From Agarophyton chilense (Eukaryota; Rhodophyta; Florideophyceae; Gracilariales; Gracilariaceae), in NCBI GenBank assembly GCA_030374765.1, contig JARGXX010000001.1, positions 496,001 through 560,000 of the forward strand: a DNA stretch of 64,000 nucleotides, in the 5' to 3' direction. The position numbers were made by a program, and so were the translations under genes. This document shows, one piece after another, positions 10,848 to 20,619 of the stretch. The notes under the pieces were generated by a model. The model had not been told where the DNA came from and ran no database searches. It saw nothing but the letters and a program-made list of their open reading frames with translations. Position 1 is the stretch's first letter. Each line of letters starts with the position of its first letter.

Positions 10848-12260
10848 TCAACCAAAGGGCATACGAGTAAATCTGAACAGGCCTTGCTGGGTGGTGAAGG
10901 ATGTAAGCGTTCTCGCATCCTCAGCAATAGGGATTTGCAAATATCCGGAGTTAGCGTCCAGTGTTGTGAAGACGGCTCCTTCACCTAAGAAATCTAGGCA
11001 GTCGTCCATACGGGGTATCGGGTATGAGTCCCTCTTGGTTACTGCGTTAAGCTTCCTGTAGTCGACACAGAACCTGACAGAGCCATCCTTCTTAGCCTCA
11101 AGGACAAGAGAACTTGCCCATTCGGATTGGTTAGGAGGCGCCGGCTCTATGACGTGAGCTTTGCACATTTTGTCCATCTGGTCGGCGACAATTTCCCTAC
11201 CCTTCAGGCCTGTTCGGTATGGGTGCTGGAACTGTGGTCTCGCATCATCTTGAGGGTCAATGCGGTGTGTAGTATCCCTGATTTTTTCCAATCTACCTGA
11301 CCACATGGTCTGGTATTTCCTGAGGAGAGTTATTACCTGGGGCCTATAGGACCCTAATTTTGCGCCGATAGCGACTGTCCCCTCCCAAGATTCGACGTCC
11401 TCGTCGGGAGTTGTAGTTGATAAGTTATCCACTTGGGCCTCCATAACGGCCACAGGGGCAGGTAGAGTGATGCCAATCACTGTACCTTCAGGTACCGGTA
11501 CGGGCCTATCTCGGAAGTTGCTGACCGCGACTAAGAAGGCTCTGTTGGTGCGGATGTCCGTTACTCCATTGGCCATCAAGGTGAGGTTCTTCAGAACCGT
11601 TTTCGGGTGGTTTTGTATTGCCACGAGACCTGAGGACTGGGAATGAACCGATACGGTGATCTGGGTCGTCGAAGGTATCGTTGTGGCTTTCGATAAGAGA
11701 ACTTTATTGGACTTAGTATCTTCGTAAATAGTTGTTCGTTTGAGGTTAGCTTCTGGCCCTGGGGCAAAACCAATCATGGAGATGGAAGGTGCGCGATAGA
11801 ACACGACTTTCCTAAGGCCTGGATAAATCGCCCTAATGTATCGATCGATGAAGGATGTCCCTAGGATTGCGTCAGCGCCCAAGTTAGGACAAACAAAGAA
11901 CTACGTGCGGACTTTGAACCGTTTTATGTGCATGTAAAGTGGTACTATCCCTTTAATGTCCATTGGTCTACGTGATGCATCGGTAGTCCTGGGGTTCTTC
12001 CATGCCTGAACGAAATCTTGTAAACCAAATGGCAGAAGCTTGAAATGGACCAAATTGGGACCAATGCCTGTGTCCAATACTGCTGTTGCCACTCGGGAGC
12101 TGTTAGAACGTAGTCCCATGGCTACTCGAACTTCATAATTCTCCTTCCTGAGGATACAGACAGGGTCGTTACTTTCTTCCAATTCTGGTCCATTCTGAGT
12201 TGTCCCATGATTGTGGTTGTTATTGGGAGTTGAGGAGCTCCTTGCCTCCTGACCATTCAA
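10848..12260 (-). pseudogene. Protease and RT fingers of element 1 (decayed)
   Basis: 11901-12260 holds the aspartic protease active site Asp-Thr-Gly-Ile. After one in-frame stop near 11898 the frame 10848-11882 continues with Ile-Leu-Gly-Thr-Ser-Phe-Ile-Asp of the protease C-terminus, a linker, and RT fingers with Phe-Cys-Val-Asp-Tyr-Arg-Lys-Leu-Asn and the first catalytic Asp in Thr-Leu-Asp-Ala-Asn-Ser-Gly. It ends at Arg-Met-Pro-Phe-Gly, where a frameshift moves the rest into another frame. The 344-codon open stretch is the longest surviving piece of this copy. Confidence 0.87.
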
Positions 12261-12261
12261 T

Positions 12262-14380
12262 TGGTTGGGGCGTGGACTTAAAGAGGGAGGATTTGCCTCG
12301 CGTCAACCCTGTAAGAGTTTTCTGATGGGGTTTCCGTTTCTTCCTGAGGATGGGGTTCTTCTTCGAGGTCGTCCATAGGGTCTACAATGGCATGGACCTG
12401 TGGGGCTTTCATTGAGGTATCCGGAGGGGTGGCATAGCGGGAGCTTCCAGGTGCCCCTGTGGCTCGTGACTGTGTCCTGTTAAACATTCCTTCGGATCTT
12501 TACACCATCTAATTTTCTTCCCTTAAGGCTAGGAGATGTTTACGTGCGTCCTCAGGCAGATAACTCGTGCGGATACCCCGTGCAGCCACAGGGTTGGACC
12601 ATGGAGAGGCAGAGGAAGAAAGACCTTGGTGAGCGAACAAAAACGTCTTTTCGGGGCGGAAAGGGAGAATACTTGGGTGTGGGAGGTCCGGTGGTCGCTG
12701 TAGCTCCCTGAGAGGTATATGGTGGGGTCCCAGACGAAGGGGCACTGAAAGTAACCGCGAGGATATCTCCCGACTCGGCATAATGAAGTGATGAATCCAT
12801 TTCCGATTCCTTGGAGCTGACCAAATGGGCTTTGTTTTTGGTTTAGGCAATGGAGTTGCGTGCCCTCTGGATATATCAGCATTGCGCCTGGATGTCCTGT
12901 AGGTTTGTCCATAACCTTCGGCGTAGGTGACGAGCCGTCGGAAGGAGTATTGTGGGGTTTCTGTGTGGTAATTACGGACATGTGTCGGAATGGAAAGTAG
13001 TAATCCCTTGATGAAATGACGCTTGAGCCGTTCTTCGGAGAATACTTTTCCACATCTGTAAGTCTTCTTCCATAGGTCGTCTGCGAAAGCCGATTAGGTC
13101 ATGTTGGAGCTCTGCCTAAAGGATATCACCTCCTGGTGGGCATCCATTATAACGTCATCTGTGGCATAGGTTCCCAAGAGGTAATGAACAACCTGAGGAT
13201 ATGACCTGAGGAGCTCACTGTCTTGAGCATCCACGAGGTCAGTTGTGCCAGATATCTTCGAAACCACTCGGTCACGCGCCTGTCCTGTGATGAAGAATTG
13301 GAAAAGGTGAAGAGCGGCGACCTCATGGACACCGTTCTGATCAAAGACCGTACGGAACAAACTGAGAAACCTAAGGACAGCAATGGGATCAGAATCTGAG
13401 AACTTGACCGTAATGGTTAGTTGCATCCCTTTGGCGCATTCGGCGACTCTTCGAGCCACCGAAACAGAATATTTCGGGGACCTGTCGGCCAGCCGGTAAT
13501 GCCAGTAGTCCAAAACCTTAAGGAAAAATTATTTTGTCGTTTTCAGTGGTCTGAGGCCTCGAACGGCAGCCTCATCCACTTTCGAGTCGGTCGTTTTGGT
13601 CGAGGCCGATTCGGAATCACTCGTGTCCGAATGGTCTCTTCTTTTACTCCTTCTGTTATTCTTTCTCCTGCGGTTACTTGTTTTCCTTCCAGCGGAATAG
13701 GGACCTAGAGGATCGATCTATCTATCAGATCCGATAGAGCCCTGAGGTCGCTGTACCTCATATTGTCCTTTGGGAAGGGCAATCTGTCTCTCTTTTAGAC
13801 GCGGAGCCTCTCTGCTCCTATTTTGTCTTTCCATTGGATTTTCCTGGTGGTGTCCCCAGCGAGGGGCGGGTAATACCGCCACTACAGGGGGTTCGGTACG
13901 GGGTTGCCGTATGGAAGCCGGATGGTTGACTTGTGGAGTGGTCCTAGGGACTGCATTGCCTAACTGGCTGGTGACTGCTCCCTGAACGGCCTGGAGGAGG
14001 GAGTCTATGAATAGCTCAGACTCCATGACCTTGGAGACAATTCACGTAATGAGGTAATTCGTATGATCAGCGATCGCCGTAGCGAGTCGCATGACCACAA
14101 TGGAATCCACTTTGGCTGACCAGAGCTGACGGAGACGTGGGCAGAGAAGGTCGGAAAGCCTGGCGAGAATATTCTCTCTAACTCCTTCGGTCTTACGGGG
14201 TTCTTTTTGGAGTGTTCCCGGCCTGGAGGTGGCCATTGTGAGGTTTTCTCGTAAACGCGCTGCTACCGTGGGTTCTCGGCGAATACTTTCAGGGTCGTCC
14301 AGGGGAGTCATTACTCCTTGCGTCTGGCTTCTAGTGCTCCTGCGGTGGCTAACAGTATTAACTTGTGGTTCAGGCGACAT
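12262..14380 (-). pseudogene. Gag of element 1 (decayed)
   Basis: Starts at an ATG at 14380 with the same first residues (Met-Ser-Pro-Glu-Pro-Gln) as element 2. The pieces 14042-14380, 13718-14026, 13094-13513 and 12529-13053 align in order with the Gag of element 2. The capsid-like part is at 13094-13513. The nucleocapsid knuckle near 12600-12650 has lost residues: the position of the first Cys is Phe and that of the His is Leu. The linker before protease (12278-12487) is acidic and Pro-rich. Confidence 0.8.
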
Positions 14381-14564
14381 CTTCGGTGTTGCAGTGGCAA
14401 CTGGTCCTGCCGTAGAAGTCCTATGGTCTGGTCGGTTGGATGTGTTTCCTGCGTCCGTAGTGGCGGTTGCTTCTGCACTTCTGGTACGTTGGGGAACTAA
14501 ACCGAAGATTAGAATCCGGATAATTCTTCTTTACAGTGGTCCGTTCAATTATTTCTAAGGGATT

Positions 14565-14580
14565 CTAATTTGGGAGACCA
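14565..14580 (-). other. Primer binding site of element 1
   Basis: Three bases inside the 5' LTR the element strand reads TGGTCTCCCAAATTAG, the expected place and TGG start of a tRNA primer binding site. Element 2 has TGGTCTCCCGACTTAG at 63617-63632. The primer tRNA should therefore end in GGGAGACCA. It is not the initiator-Met type site (TGGTATCAGAG) common in plant elements. Confidence 0.65.
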
Positions 14581-14583
14581 AAA

Positions 14584-15027
14584 TGTAACGCAATGATTGG
14601 TGGGTCAGCGTACTGTTCTCAACCTGAGGTAGCATGGTAGAGCGGGTCCTAAGGTTCGTGTTCTTGACGGCGGCACTTTCAGAGTACTTGGTGCAATAGG
14701 CTGGCGTTTACTGCGTAGTCCTACAGGTCGAAGCTACGGAAACTATGGCTTGAAGACCATTTGTCGGAACTAATGTATCAAAGGGGGTAATTTAGTATCC
14801 TAACGGTGCCTACCTGATTCTAAGGGAGAAGCCTCACTCGAGCCAAGTAAATATCACTGGCGAGGCGCTGGGATCTCCCTTGCACTGTAAAGGTATTCTA
14901 CCACACTAAATAAAACAAAATATTTATCTAAATATGTCCAGCTGAGGTGTGCCAGTCCACGTGGCGTCTGTAAGATATCTCAGGTTTCGGCGGCTTACAT
15001 AAATCAACCGTTATCGTTGCTTTTTCA
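14584..15027 (-). repeat. 5' LTR of element 1
   Basis: Begins TGTAACGCAATGA and ends CTTTTTCA on the plus strand, obeying the TG...CA rule. The length is the same 444 bp as the left LTR. Similarity to the left copy stops exactly at 15027. It contains a compact pol III box A/B-like segment also present in the other LTRs. Confidence 0.9.
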
Positions 15028-16048
15028 TGACGACCCAGAATTGGGTCCAGAGGTTTTCTTTGCATCGAAGGCTTTCTCAGGTGTTGGAACCAGAACTGAA
15101 AGCAACAGTGTCACTTATATTTCTTTGTGTGAGAACGGCACCGAGATTTATTCAAAGATCCTCCGTTTCATGTATTATGTGCCCTCTTCGTTGCAGAAAA
15201 GCCTCAACATATAGATCGCAGTGCCTAAGACCAAGGTTTCTTTGCAGTTTATTCTGTTCAGCGGTAATGAGCAGCCGAATGGAGCGGCAGAGAAGATGAG
15301 ATAGTTGGCAGAAGTAATGATTACTGCTGTTTGCGACGTTCTGAAATTGGGTCAGCGATGTGCTGACCGCCTCCTTCTGCGTCAGTTTAGGGTGATGGGT
15401 ACAAATGAAGGGCACCTTTTGATGTCTCTTGACGATGTTAGAGCTCAAACTGGACTGCAGGCGGGAGGGAATGAGAAGAATTTGGAGGAATGGTTTTCGC
15501 TGCTGCATGGCGGCTGGTTCAGCTCGAAGAATTCTACTGCCATGAAAAGGGGTACATTGAATGAGTCTGCAGTTGTTAATGCCCTTACAAGACTGGAAGC
15601 CGTGAAGGATATCTTAGAGGTAGGAATGGGTTTCGTGAAACACGAACCCTACATAGAATGTTCACCCGATGCAGTGTTGGTTTCAGAAATCGGGTTGTAC
15701 GAGAACTGGGGGAACTCGAGGCTGCTTAAGGATTTCGAATCCAATACACTTCTCTTGCGTTCGCTGGAGATTAAGACGTGAGTTGCCTCTCTCACTCTTG
15801 GAGGAGCTATACAATTTTCATCGCCGGACATAGTATGTTGCCATGTCGGCCATGATACAATAAAAAAGTACATCTCAAACGATCACACGGCCCAAATTGT
15901 TCCCAAAGCTGTCGTTTTCACAGTTGAGTTCTGCGTCTCCGTTGTTTCTGGTGAGACGGAAGTACTGTACACTGTCAACATACGGGCATCATTTACGACT
16001 CGTGAACTTTTGAGCAAATTGTCGTATCTACGTCCAACCCATTTGTGA
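15028..16048 (+). pseudogene. YqaJ-like nuclease relic of a DNA transposon
   Basis: From the LTR edge the plus strand reads as protein with two frame changes, then 15305-15778 is open for 158 codons. It shows the YqaJ/lambda-exonuclease signature: Arg-Gly-Thr-x2-Glu (residues about 82-87), Ser-Pro-Asp (about 120-122, metal-binding Asp) and Leu-Glu-Ile-Lys (about 154-157, catalytic Glu and Lys). After a single TGA at 15779 the same frame continues to 16048 with the His-x2-Gln helix region and a Val-Leu-Tyr-Thr-Val strand expected next in the fold. The TGA overlaps a GTGAGT, so an intron donor is an alternative. Such nucleases occur as second proteins of eukaryotic DNA transposons. The 5' part is presumably cut by the LTR insertion. 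Confidence 0.6.
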
Positions 16049-16079
16049 AATAGGCCTATGAGAACAAATTTTCATTTCC

Positions 16080-16386
16080 ACCCTTCGCTAAAGTGGAAGA
16101 CAAACACCATTTGAACGATCGGCTCAAGTTCTGGAAGGTGGTTGACAAGCACGTTCAGAGAAATGTTTGTTTTGTTCCTTTGAAGTTGTTGAAGCATGCT
16201 ACGCAGAGCTTTTATTCTAAGACGAAAGAGGAAGTTGATGACGCTACTCAGCAAAGAGCAATCCTGCGCAGTTCTACCTCTCGGTTGAAGTGGGAGCAAA
16301 ATATCGTCTCACAAACACCGAATGCTTTCTCTGTAAATGCTCACATTGCATGGCGAATGTTTCAGCGCCAAAAATTGTCGGAATAA
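16080..16386 (+). pseudogene. C-terminal DDE transposase remnant, piggyBac-like
   Basis: About 97 codons end in a Lys-x2-Val-Asp-x2-Thr-Gln segment followed by Leu-Lys-Trp-Glu-Gln and Val-Asn-Ala-x-Ile-x-Trp. This spacing resembles the end of piggyBac/IS4-type transposases (Gly-Val-Asp-x2-Asp-Gln, then Arg...Trp, then Asn-Ala). Upstream catalytic motifs are not preserved here. It follows the YqaJ relic on the same strand and is probably the second gene of the same dead transposon. The assignment rests on short motifs only. Confidence 0.4.
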
Positions 16387-18234
16387 GATGAACACTTTCG
16401 CTCAATCGACAGCTTTTGTCACGAGTTGAACAAGGTTCAATCAACTTCGGATTTCATGTTTGATGTAGATCAGGTGCTACTCAGATACGCGGCTAGTATC
16501 CAGCTACAGACGCACGGAAAATATTGAAACGAAACGCAATTGGAGACAAATTATGTTGACACTAAGCGCTTAGTTCCTCTTTCCAAAACCAAGAAGCAAA
16601 ACAGGCTGAGTTTCTTTAACTCTAGTGATGGCCCTAAACTTATAGGTTGAGTCAAAGGCAATCACGCTGAAGCAGCGTCAATGCAACACTTTGAGCTGGG
16701 TGGGTCACAAAATCAAGGGTATCGAGAACATCGAACTCATTGGAAATACGAAGTTTGCTTTTTGCACCTTCTTCTAAAATTAGTGCCAGCTTCAGGAGAG
16801 TTCTTCCCTAATCTGACACACAAATATGTTCTTACAGGGGCACAGGATTCCAGCAAAAGAGCCCTGACAGTCTCAAAGCAAAGATGGTATAAGTGCCTCA
16901 GGATGTATGTTAAGGGTGAATATGAGTGGTCAAAGAATTTGTGTTGAAGATATACGGAGAAGCTTGAAGAAGTTGACGAAGTTGAGTATTTCATAGAGTC
17001 TGTCGATGGTAGTCTTCAAAAAAGATCCATTCCGGTATCGTCAGGTCTCTTAAACGACTTGCAGAAGGCAAAAACACAAGTCGAAAGCCGAAATCGAAGA
17101 GAAAAAGAGGGTAGTGACGATTCAGAGTGAACAAATTAGAACAGAGATAGATGTAGCAAACGCTGCTGTTTGGGTAGCAGGAGGGTGTTTGTAAAGTCCA
17201 ATTTATCGCACGTAAGATTTTGAGAGTGTTTGAGGTAGCTTGAAGAGCCCAACTTTGACACTTAACCTTCACATAAACAGGCAAAAAATAGTCTCCAACA
17301 CGGCTAAGGGCTCCGTTTAGCGAATGATTTCCAAGTTTTCTAAACACAAAAGCATAAAGTAATGTCCAAAAAACTGGACCTTAAAATGTTTTACAAAGAA
17401 AATGGTAGAGATTGGGGCCAAATTATTTGTCGCCATTACGTCTGCAAGCTATTCAAGCGTATGCAGTCATTAATTTGAAATCGTTTTTGGCTTCTGTTAG
17501 AGACTGTCTTTTTCCAACTTCTATTTCTTTTGCAAGAAGATTGGTAGCCGTGGACATGCTTTTAGAAAAGTCGGGGATGGGAGTAGACATTTTGTAAAGT
17601 TACGAGGTACAAACACTGGTAGTCTTAATCGTTTGACCGTGCTAGAAATGTGCCTTATGCCAAGTGATGGGGACTCTCTGAAAGAGAGAGGCATGCTGGT
17701 GATCTCGATAACCTCCTGCGAAATCCTTTCGTACTTGTAGAACGCCGTGCGTGCCGCCCATGTGTGGACGCAAGCCATATTAGTGGCCGGCTTCGCTATG
17801 CATTTGAATTGTTCCATTTGCAGAAACAAGTCTACACCCAACTAAATTATGTCGTTGTGTTTTCAGGAGTCTCTCAATGTTGAAGCAGCATATTATGCTG
17901 CTTCAACATATCGTACTTGATTGAACAGAGCCCAGATTGCTTCATGTGATTAAAGCATCCTGGTCGTAACATTACAAAATGATAATTTCTAGCAAGTACC
18001 GACAAATGTTGTAGATTCGGGACAATAAAACCTATACCAGGTATCGAAATACCAAGATAACACGAGTATCTTGCAAAAGAACGCAAATAGGTAAGAGAGC
18101 ATTCTATCTTTTATAGTGATGGTCATTAGCAGTATTCAAGTGTGCCGTTGACCGCTACATTCGCCTTCTACGCGAATCTACGGAGTCCTAAGGTGACATG
18201 GTCCATCCTATGAGTCCATGATGTGGGCCAATCT
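16387..18234. other. Gene-free stretch with possible transposon debris
   Basis: No convincing gene. 16681-16947 (plus) is an 88-codon open frame on the same strand as the transposon relic and may be its continuation. 16991-17347 and 17521-17841 (minus) are short open frames without recognisable motifs. A 33-bp palindrome sits at 17877-17909. Confidence 0.5.
17877..17909. repeat. Perfect 33-bp palindrome (16-bp arms)
   Basis: ATGTTGAAGCAGCATA and its exact reverse complement are separated by a single T at 17893, so RNA or single-stranded DNA would form a long uninterrupted hairpin. It is not next to any recognised coding region; the cysteine-rich gene ends 326 bp to its right on the minus strand, so a terminator or 3'-processing role is conceivable but unproven. 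Confidence 0.7.
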
Positions 18235-20619
18235 TTAGTCCCTCTCATCATCATCATCCTCGTCATCGTCATCATCTGCTGATGAATGTTTCACATGGTG
18301 CACTTTCTTGATGCAAATCCTGCGTCCATGTTTCCAGGCACAGATAAGGCCTCGTCCACAACCACAACTCGGACTGCTACAGTCGTCGCCAAGTCCAACA
18401 ATTCTCTCGCGGCACATCCCATGCACGCATTTCAATCCTTGCTTGCACACCCGAAACGAGTGGTATCCACATCGCCCGCCAATTCCCAAAGCTACGACAC
18501 ATCGTCTTCTCAAACGATGACCTGCACAGATTGTTCCATTAGCACAAACCGAGCCTCTTGGCCTACAGTCACCCCCTCGACTAACCTTGCATAATCCTCG
18601 TTCACACGTAAGTCCACGCTCGCACTTCGTCACCAGCGTTCTTCCGCACTTCTGGCCTCGCTTCCTCAGCGCCAGGCATGTCTTCCGCGATCCAGAACCG
18701 GCACAAACACCTCCTTCAACACAAAAAGAGCTGTTTGATGAGCATCGGCCGCCAATGGGTATCTTGCACACACCCTTCTGACATGTCAGTCCCCGGTGAC
18801 AATCGTGAGATGACCTGCATCGTTGCCCACATCCCTTAGAAACAACGCACCGTTTTTTATCTCCTGAGCCTGCACACACAGTTCCAAGCTCACACATTCT
18901 CGCTCTTGTTCCGCACACGCTCCCTTTTGGCAGCCTGCAGAACTTGTCCTGGCATTTCAGGCTTCTTTGGCACACCCAGAACGCATTTACTCCACAGCGA
19001 TATCCAGCTGGCCTCGGCTTCACGCACCTCTTCCGGCGGGAAATCCCGGCACATACCGTGCCCCCCGTGCAAACGGAGCCCTTTCGCCAACAGGCCCCTC
19101 CATGTGGAATGTACAGCTTGCTGCAAACGCCACCAATGCACCTCAGACCGCGTCTACACACCCAGAACGGATCTCTCCCGCATTGTCCCCCCATCGGCAT
19201 TGGCTTCACACACCTTTTCTTGCTAGAAGTTCCGGCGCACACTGTGGTCGGACTGCAGATGGAGCCTTTGCGTGCGCAATTTCCGCCGAGTGGAATGTTC
19301 ACCTTGCTACATATTCCTCCGACACAACGTAGCCCACGCTCACAGACCAAAAACGGAGATTGGGCACATCGTTCTCCCATCGATACGGGTTTCACGCATA
19401 GTTTCTTCTTAGCAGATCCGATGCATACACTGCCGTCCACACACATGGAGCTTGGCTCCAAACAGCTTCCCCCCACTGGAACCTTCGGCTTTCGACAGAA
19501 CCCTCTCATGCATTTCAGGTTCGCCTCACATACTGAAAAAGTATCATTACCGCATGGCTCCCCCATACCTTTGATCGTCGCACACTTGCGCATCCCATCC
19601 CTCCCAGTACATGTTGTGTCATCAACGCACAAAGAATCCTTGTCGGAGCAATCACCTCCTTTGGGCACCTTGCAGAAGCCCTCTTCGCACACCAGACCCT
19701 TCTTGCACACAGAAAACGGGTGTTGGCCACATTGCTTGCGGACATCAACCGGTGTAACGCATTTCTTCATCGTGCCCGTACCAGCACACACAGTGTCGTC
19801 AACGCATAGTGAGCGCTTGTCGGTGCAGTATCCTCCCTTGGGGATCTTACAGAAGCCTTCTTCGCACACAAGCCCTTTTTTGCACACCGAGAACGGGTTT
19901 TGTCCGCAGCGCATACGAACGTTTTTGGGTAGAACACACCTCTTCAAGTCTTCACCACCAGCACAGATAGTTTCATCCACGCATAGCGAATTCTTGGCGC
20001 TGCAGTCCCCTTCTCGCGGGATCTTGCAGAATCCTTCTTCGCAAGTAAGGCCCTTCTTACAAACTGAGAAAGGATTATCTTCACAGCGCATTCGAACTCC
20101 CTTTGGCGCAACACACCGCTTCATTCCATCGGTTCCAGCACATACCATATCGTTGGTACACAGCGCATTTCTCCCAGAGCAGTCACCTCCGTTCTTGATT
20201 TTACAGAGCCCATCTTCGCACACAAGTCCTTTCTTGCACACAGAGAACGGATTCTGCCCGCAGCGCTTTCGCACATCAATCGGCGTCACGCACCTCTTCA
20301 TGTTCTCTGTACCGGCGCAGGTTGTATCGTCCACACAAAGCGAGTTGGGCGCGCTGCAGTCCCCACCCTTCACATTCTTACAGAATCCTTCTTCGCACGT
20401 CAACCCACTTTGGCAAATCCAGTACGGGTCGTGGCCGCACCTCTTTCTGACGGGCATTGGCGTCACGCATTTCTTCTTCGAAGCCGGTCCAGCACATACT
20501 TCACCGGTCGCGCAAACTGGGCAACCGTACGTAGCAGCGTAGCGATGAGGATCACTTCCGAAAACAGATGAGTACAGAGACAAAAATACAAGTAGCCCCA
20601 AAACAATAGATGACATCAT
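18235..20619 (-). CDS. Secreted cysteine-rich tandem-repeat protein (copy 1)
   Basis: 794 residues from the first ATG of a double ATG (the frame is open slightly further upstream, but only with a TTG). A hydrophobic signal peptide of about 21 residues ends in Val-Phe-Gly. The rest is about 11 full tandem repeats of roughly 57 residues plus partial repeats at both ends. A typical repeat has eight cysteines spaced C-x6-C-x5-C-x8-C-x9-C-x7-C-x5-C-x4-C, starting Gly-Gly-Asp-Cys and ending Gly-Phe-Cys-Lys. Four disulfides per repeat are likely, so an extracellular or cell-wall rod is inferred. It ends in a run of Asp/Glu after a His/Lys segment, absent from copy 2. No catalytic motif or membrane anchor. 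The repeat superficially recalls Dickkopf- or EGF-like modules, but I cannot assign a family. Confidence 0.88.
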   Translation of the reverse strand: MMSSIVLGLLVFLSLYSSVFGSDPHRYAATYGCPVCATGEVCAGPASKKKCVTPMPVRKRCGHDPYWICQSGLTCEEGFCKNVKGGDCSAPNSLCVDDTTCAGTENMKRCVTPIDVRKRCGQNPFSVCKKGLVCEDGLCKIKNGGDCSGRNALCTNDMVCAGTDGMKRCVAPKGVRMRCEDNPFSVCKKGLTCEEGFCKIPREGDCSAKNSLCVDETICAGGEDLKRCVLPKNVRMRCGQNPFSVCKKGLVCEEGFCKIPKGGYCTDKRSLCVDDTVCAGTGTMKKCVTPVDVRKQCGQHPFSVCKKGLVCEEGFCKVPKGGDCSDKDSLCVDDTTCTGRDGMRKCATIKGMGEPCGNDTFSVCEANLKCMRGFCRKPKVPVGGSCLEPSSMCVDGSVCIGSAKKKLCVKPVSMGERCAQSPFLVCERGLRCVGGICSKVNIPLGGNCARKGSICSPTTVCAGTSSKKRCVKPMPMGGQCGRDPFWVCRRGLRCIGGVCSKLYIPHGGACWRKGSVCTGGTVCAGISRRKRCVKPRPAGYRCGVNAFWVCQRSLKCQDKFCRLPKGSVCGTRARMCELGTVCAGSGDKKRCVVSKGCGQRCRSSHDCHRGLTCQKGVCKIPIGGRCSSNSSFCVEGGVCAGSGSRKTCLALRKRGQKCGRTLVTKCERGLTCERGLCKVSRGGDCRPRGSVCANGTICAGHRLRRRCVVALGIGGRCGYHSFRVCKQGLKCVHGMCRERIVGLGDDCSSPSCGCGRGLICAWKHGRRICIKKVHHVKHSSADDDDDEDDDDERD

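Larger units (their letters stand above)
4818..15027 (-). mobile_element. Chromovirus (Ty3/gypsy) element 1, complete but inactivated
   Basis: A 10.2-kb element bounded by two 444-bp LTRs and read on the minus strand: 5' LTR (right), PBS, Gag, protease, RT, RNase H, integrase, chromodomain, an antisense accessory region, PPT, 3' LTR (left). Every coding domain carries stops or frameshifts and the LTRs have clearly diverged from each other, so the copy is old. No target-site duplication is visible: the left flank ends CTTAT, the right flank begins TGACG. Domain order and the C-terminal chromodomain place it among chromoviruses. Its right edge abuts a DNA-transposon relic, so it appears to have inserted into that element. 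Confidence 0.9.

Noticed and set aside
14620-14700. A tRNA gene in the LTR (GGTAGAGC plus GTTCGAATCC-like sequence).
   Set aside because: The boxes are only a few bases apart and no acceptor stem or anticodon arm can be formed. Kept only as a finding about compressed box A/B sequences.
4810-15035. A target-site duplication around element 1.
   Set aside because: CTTAT on the left and TGACG on the right do not match, and the outer base pairs of the left LTR are mutated, so none can be claimed.
18235-20400. CRISPR-like or satellite array suggested by regular repeated DNA.
   Set aside because: The repeats are about 170 bp, in frame, and encode the 8-Cys protein module; differences accumulate at silent positions as in protein-coding repeats.
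18944-20542. A 532-codon open frame on the plus strand opposite the cysteine-rich gene, with a matching one (46340-47941) opposite copy 2.
   Set aside because: Both mirror the repeat units of the real genes. Cys/Gly/Lys-rich codons produce few antisense stops; there is no signal peptide or independent domain, and the sense strand has the signal peptide and spaced cysteines.
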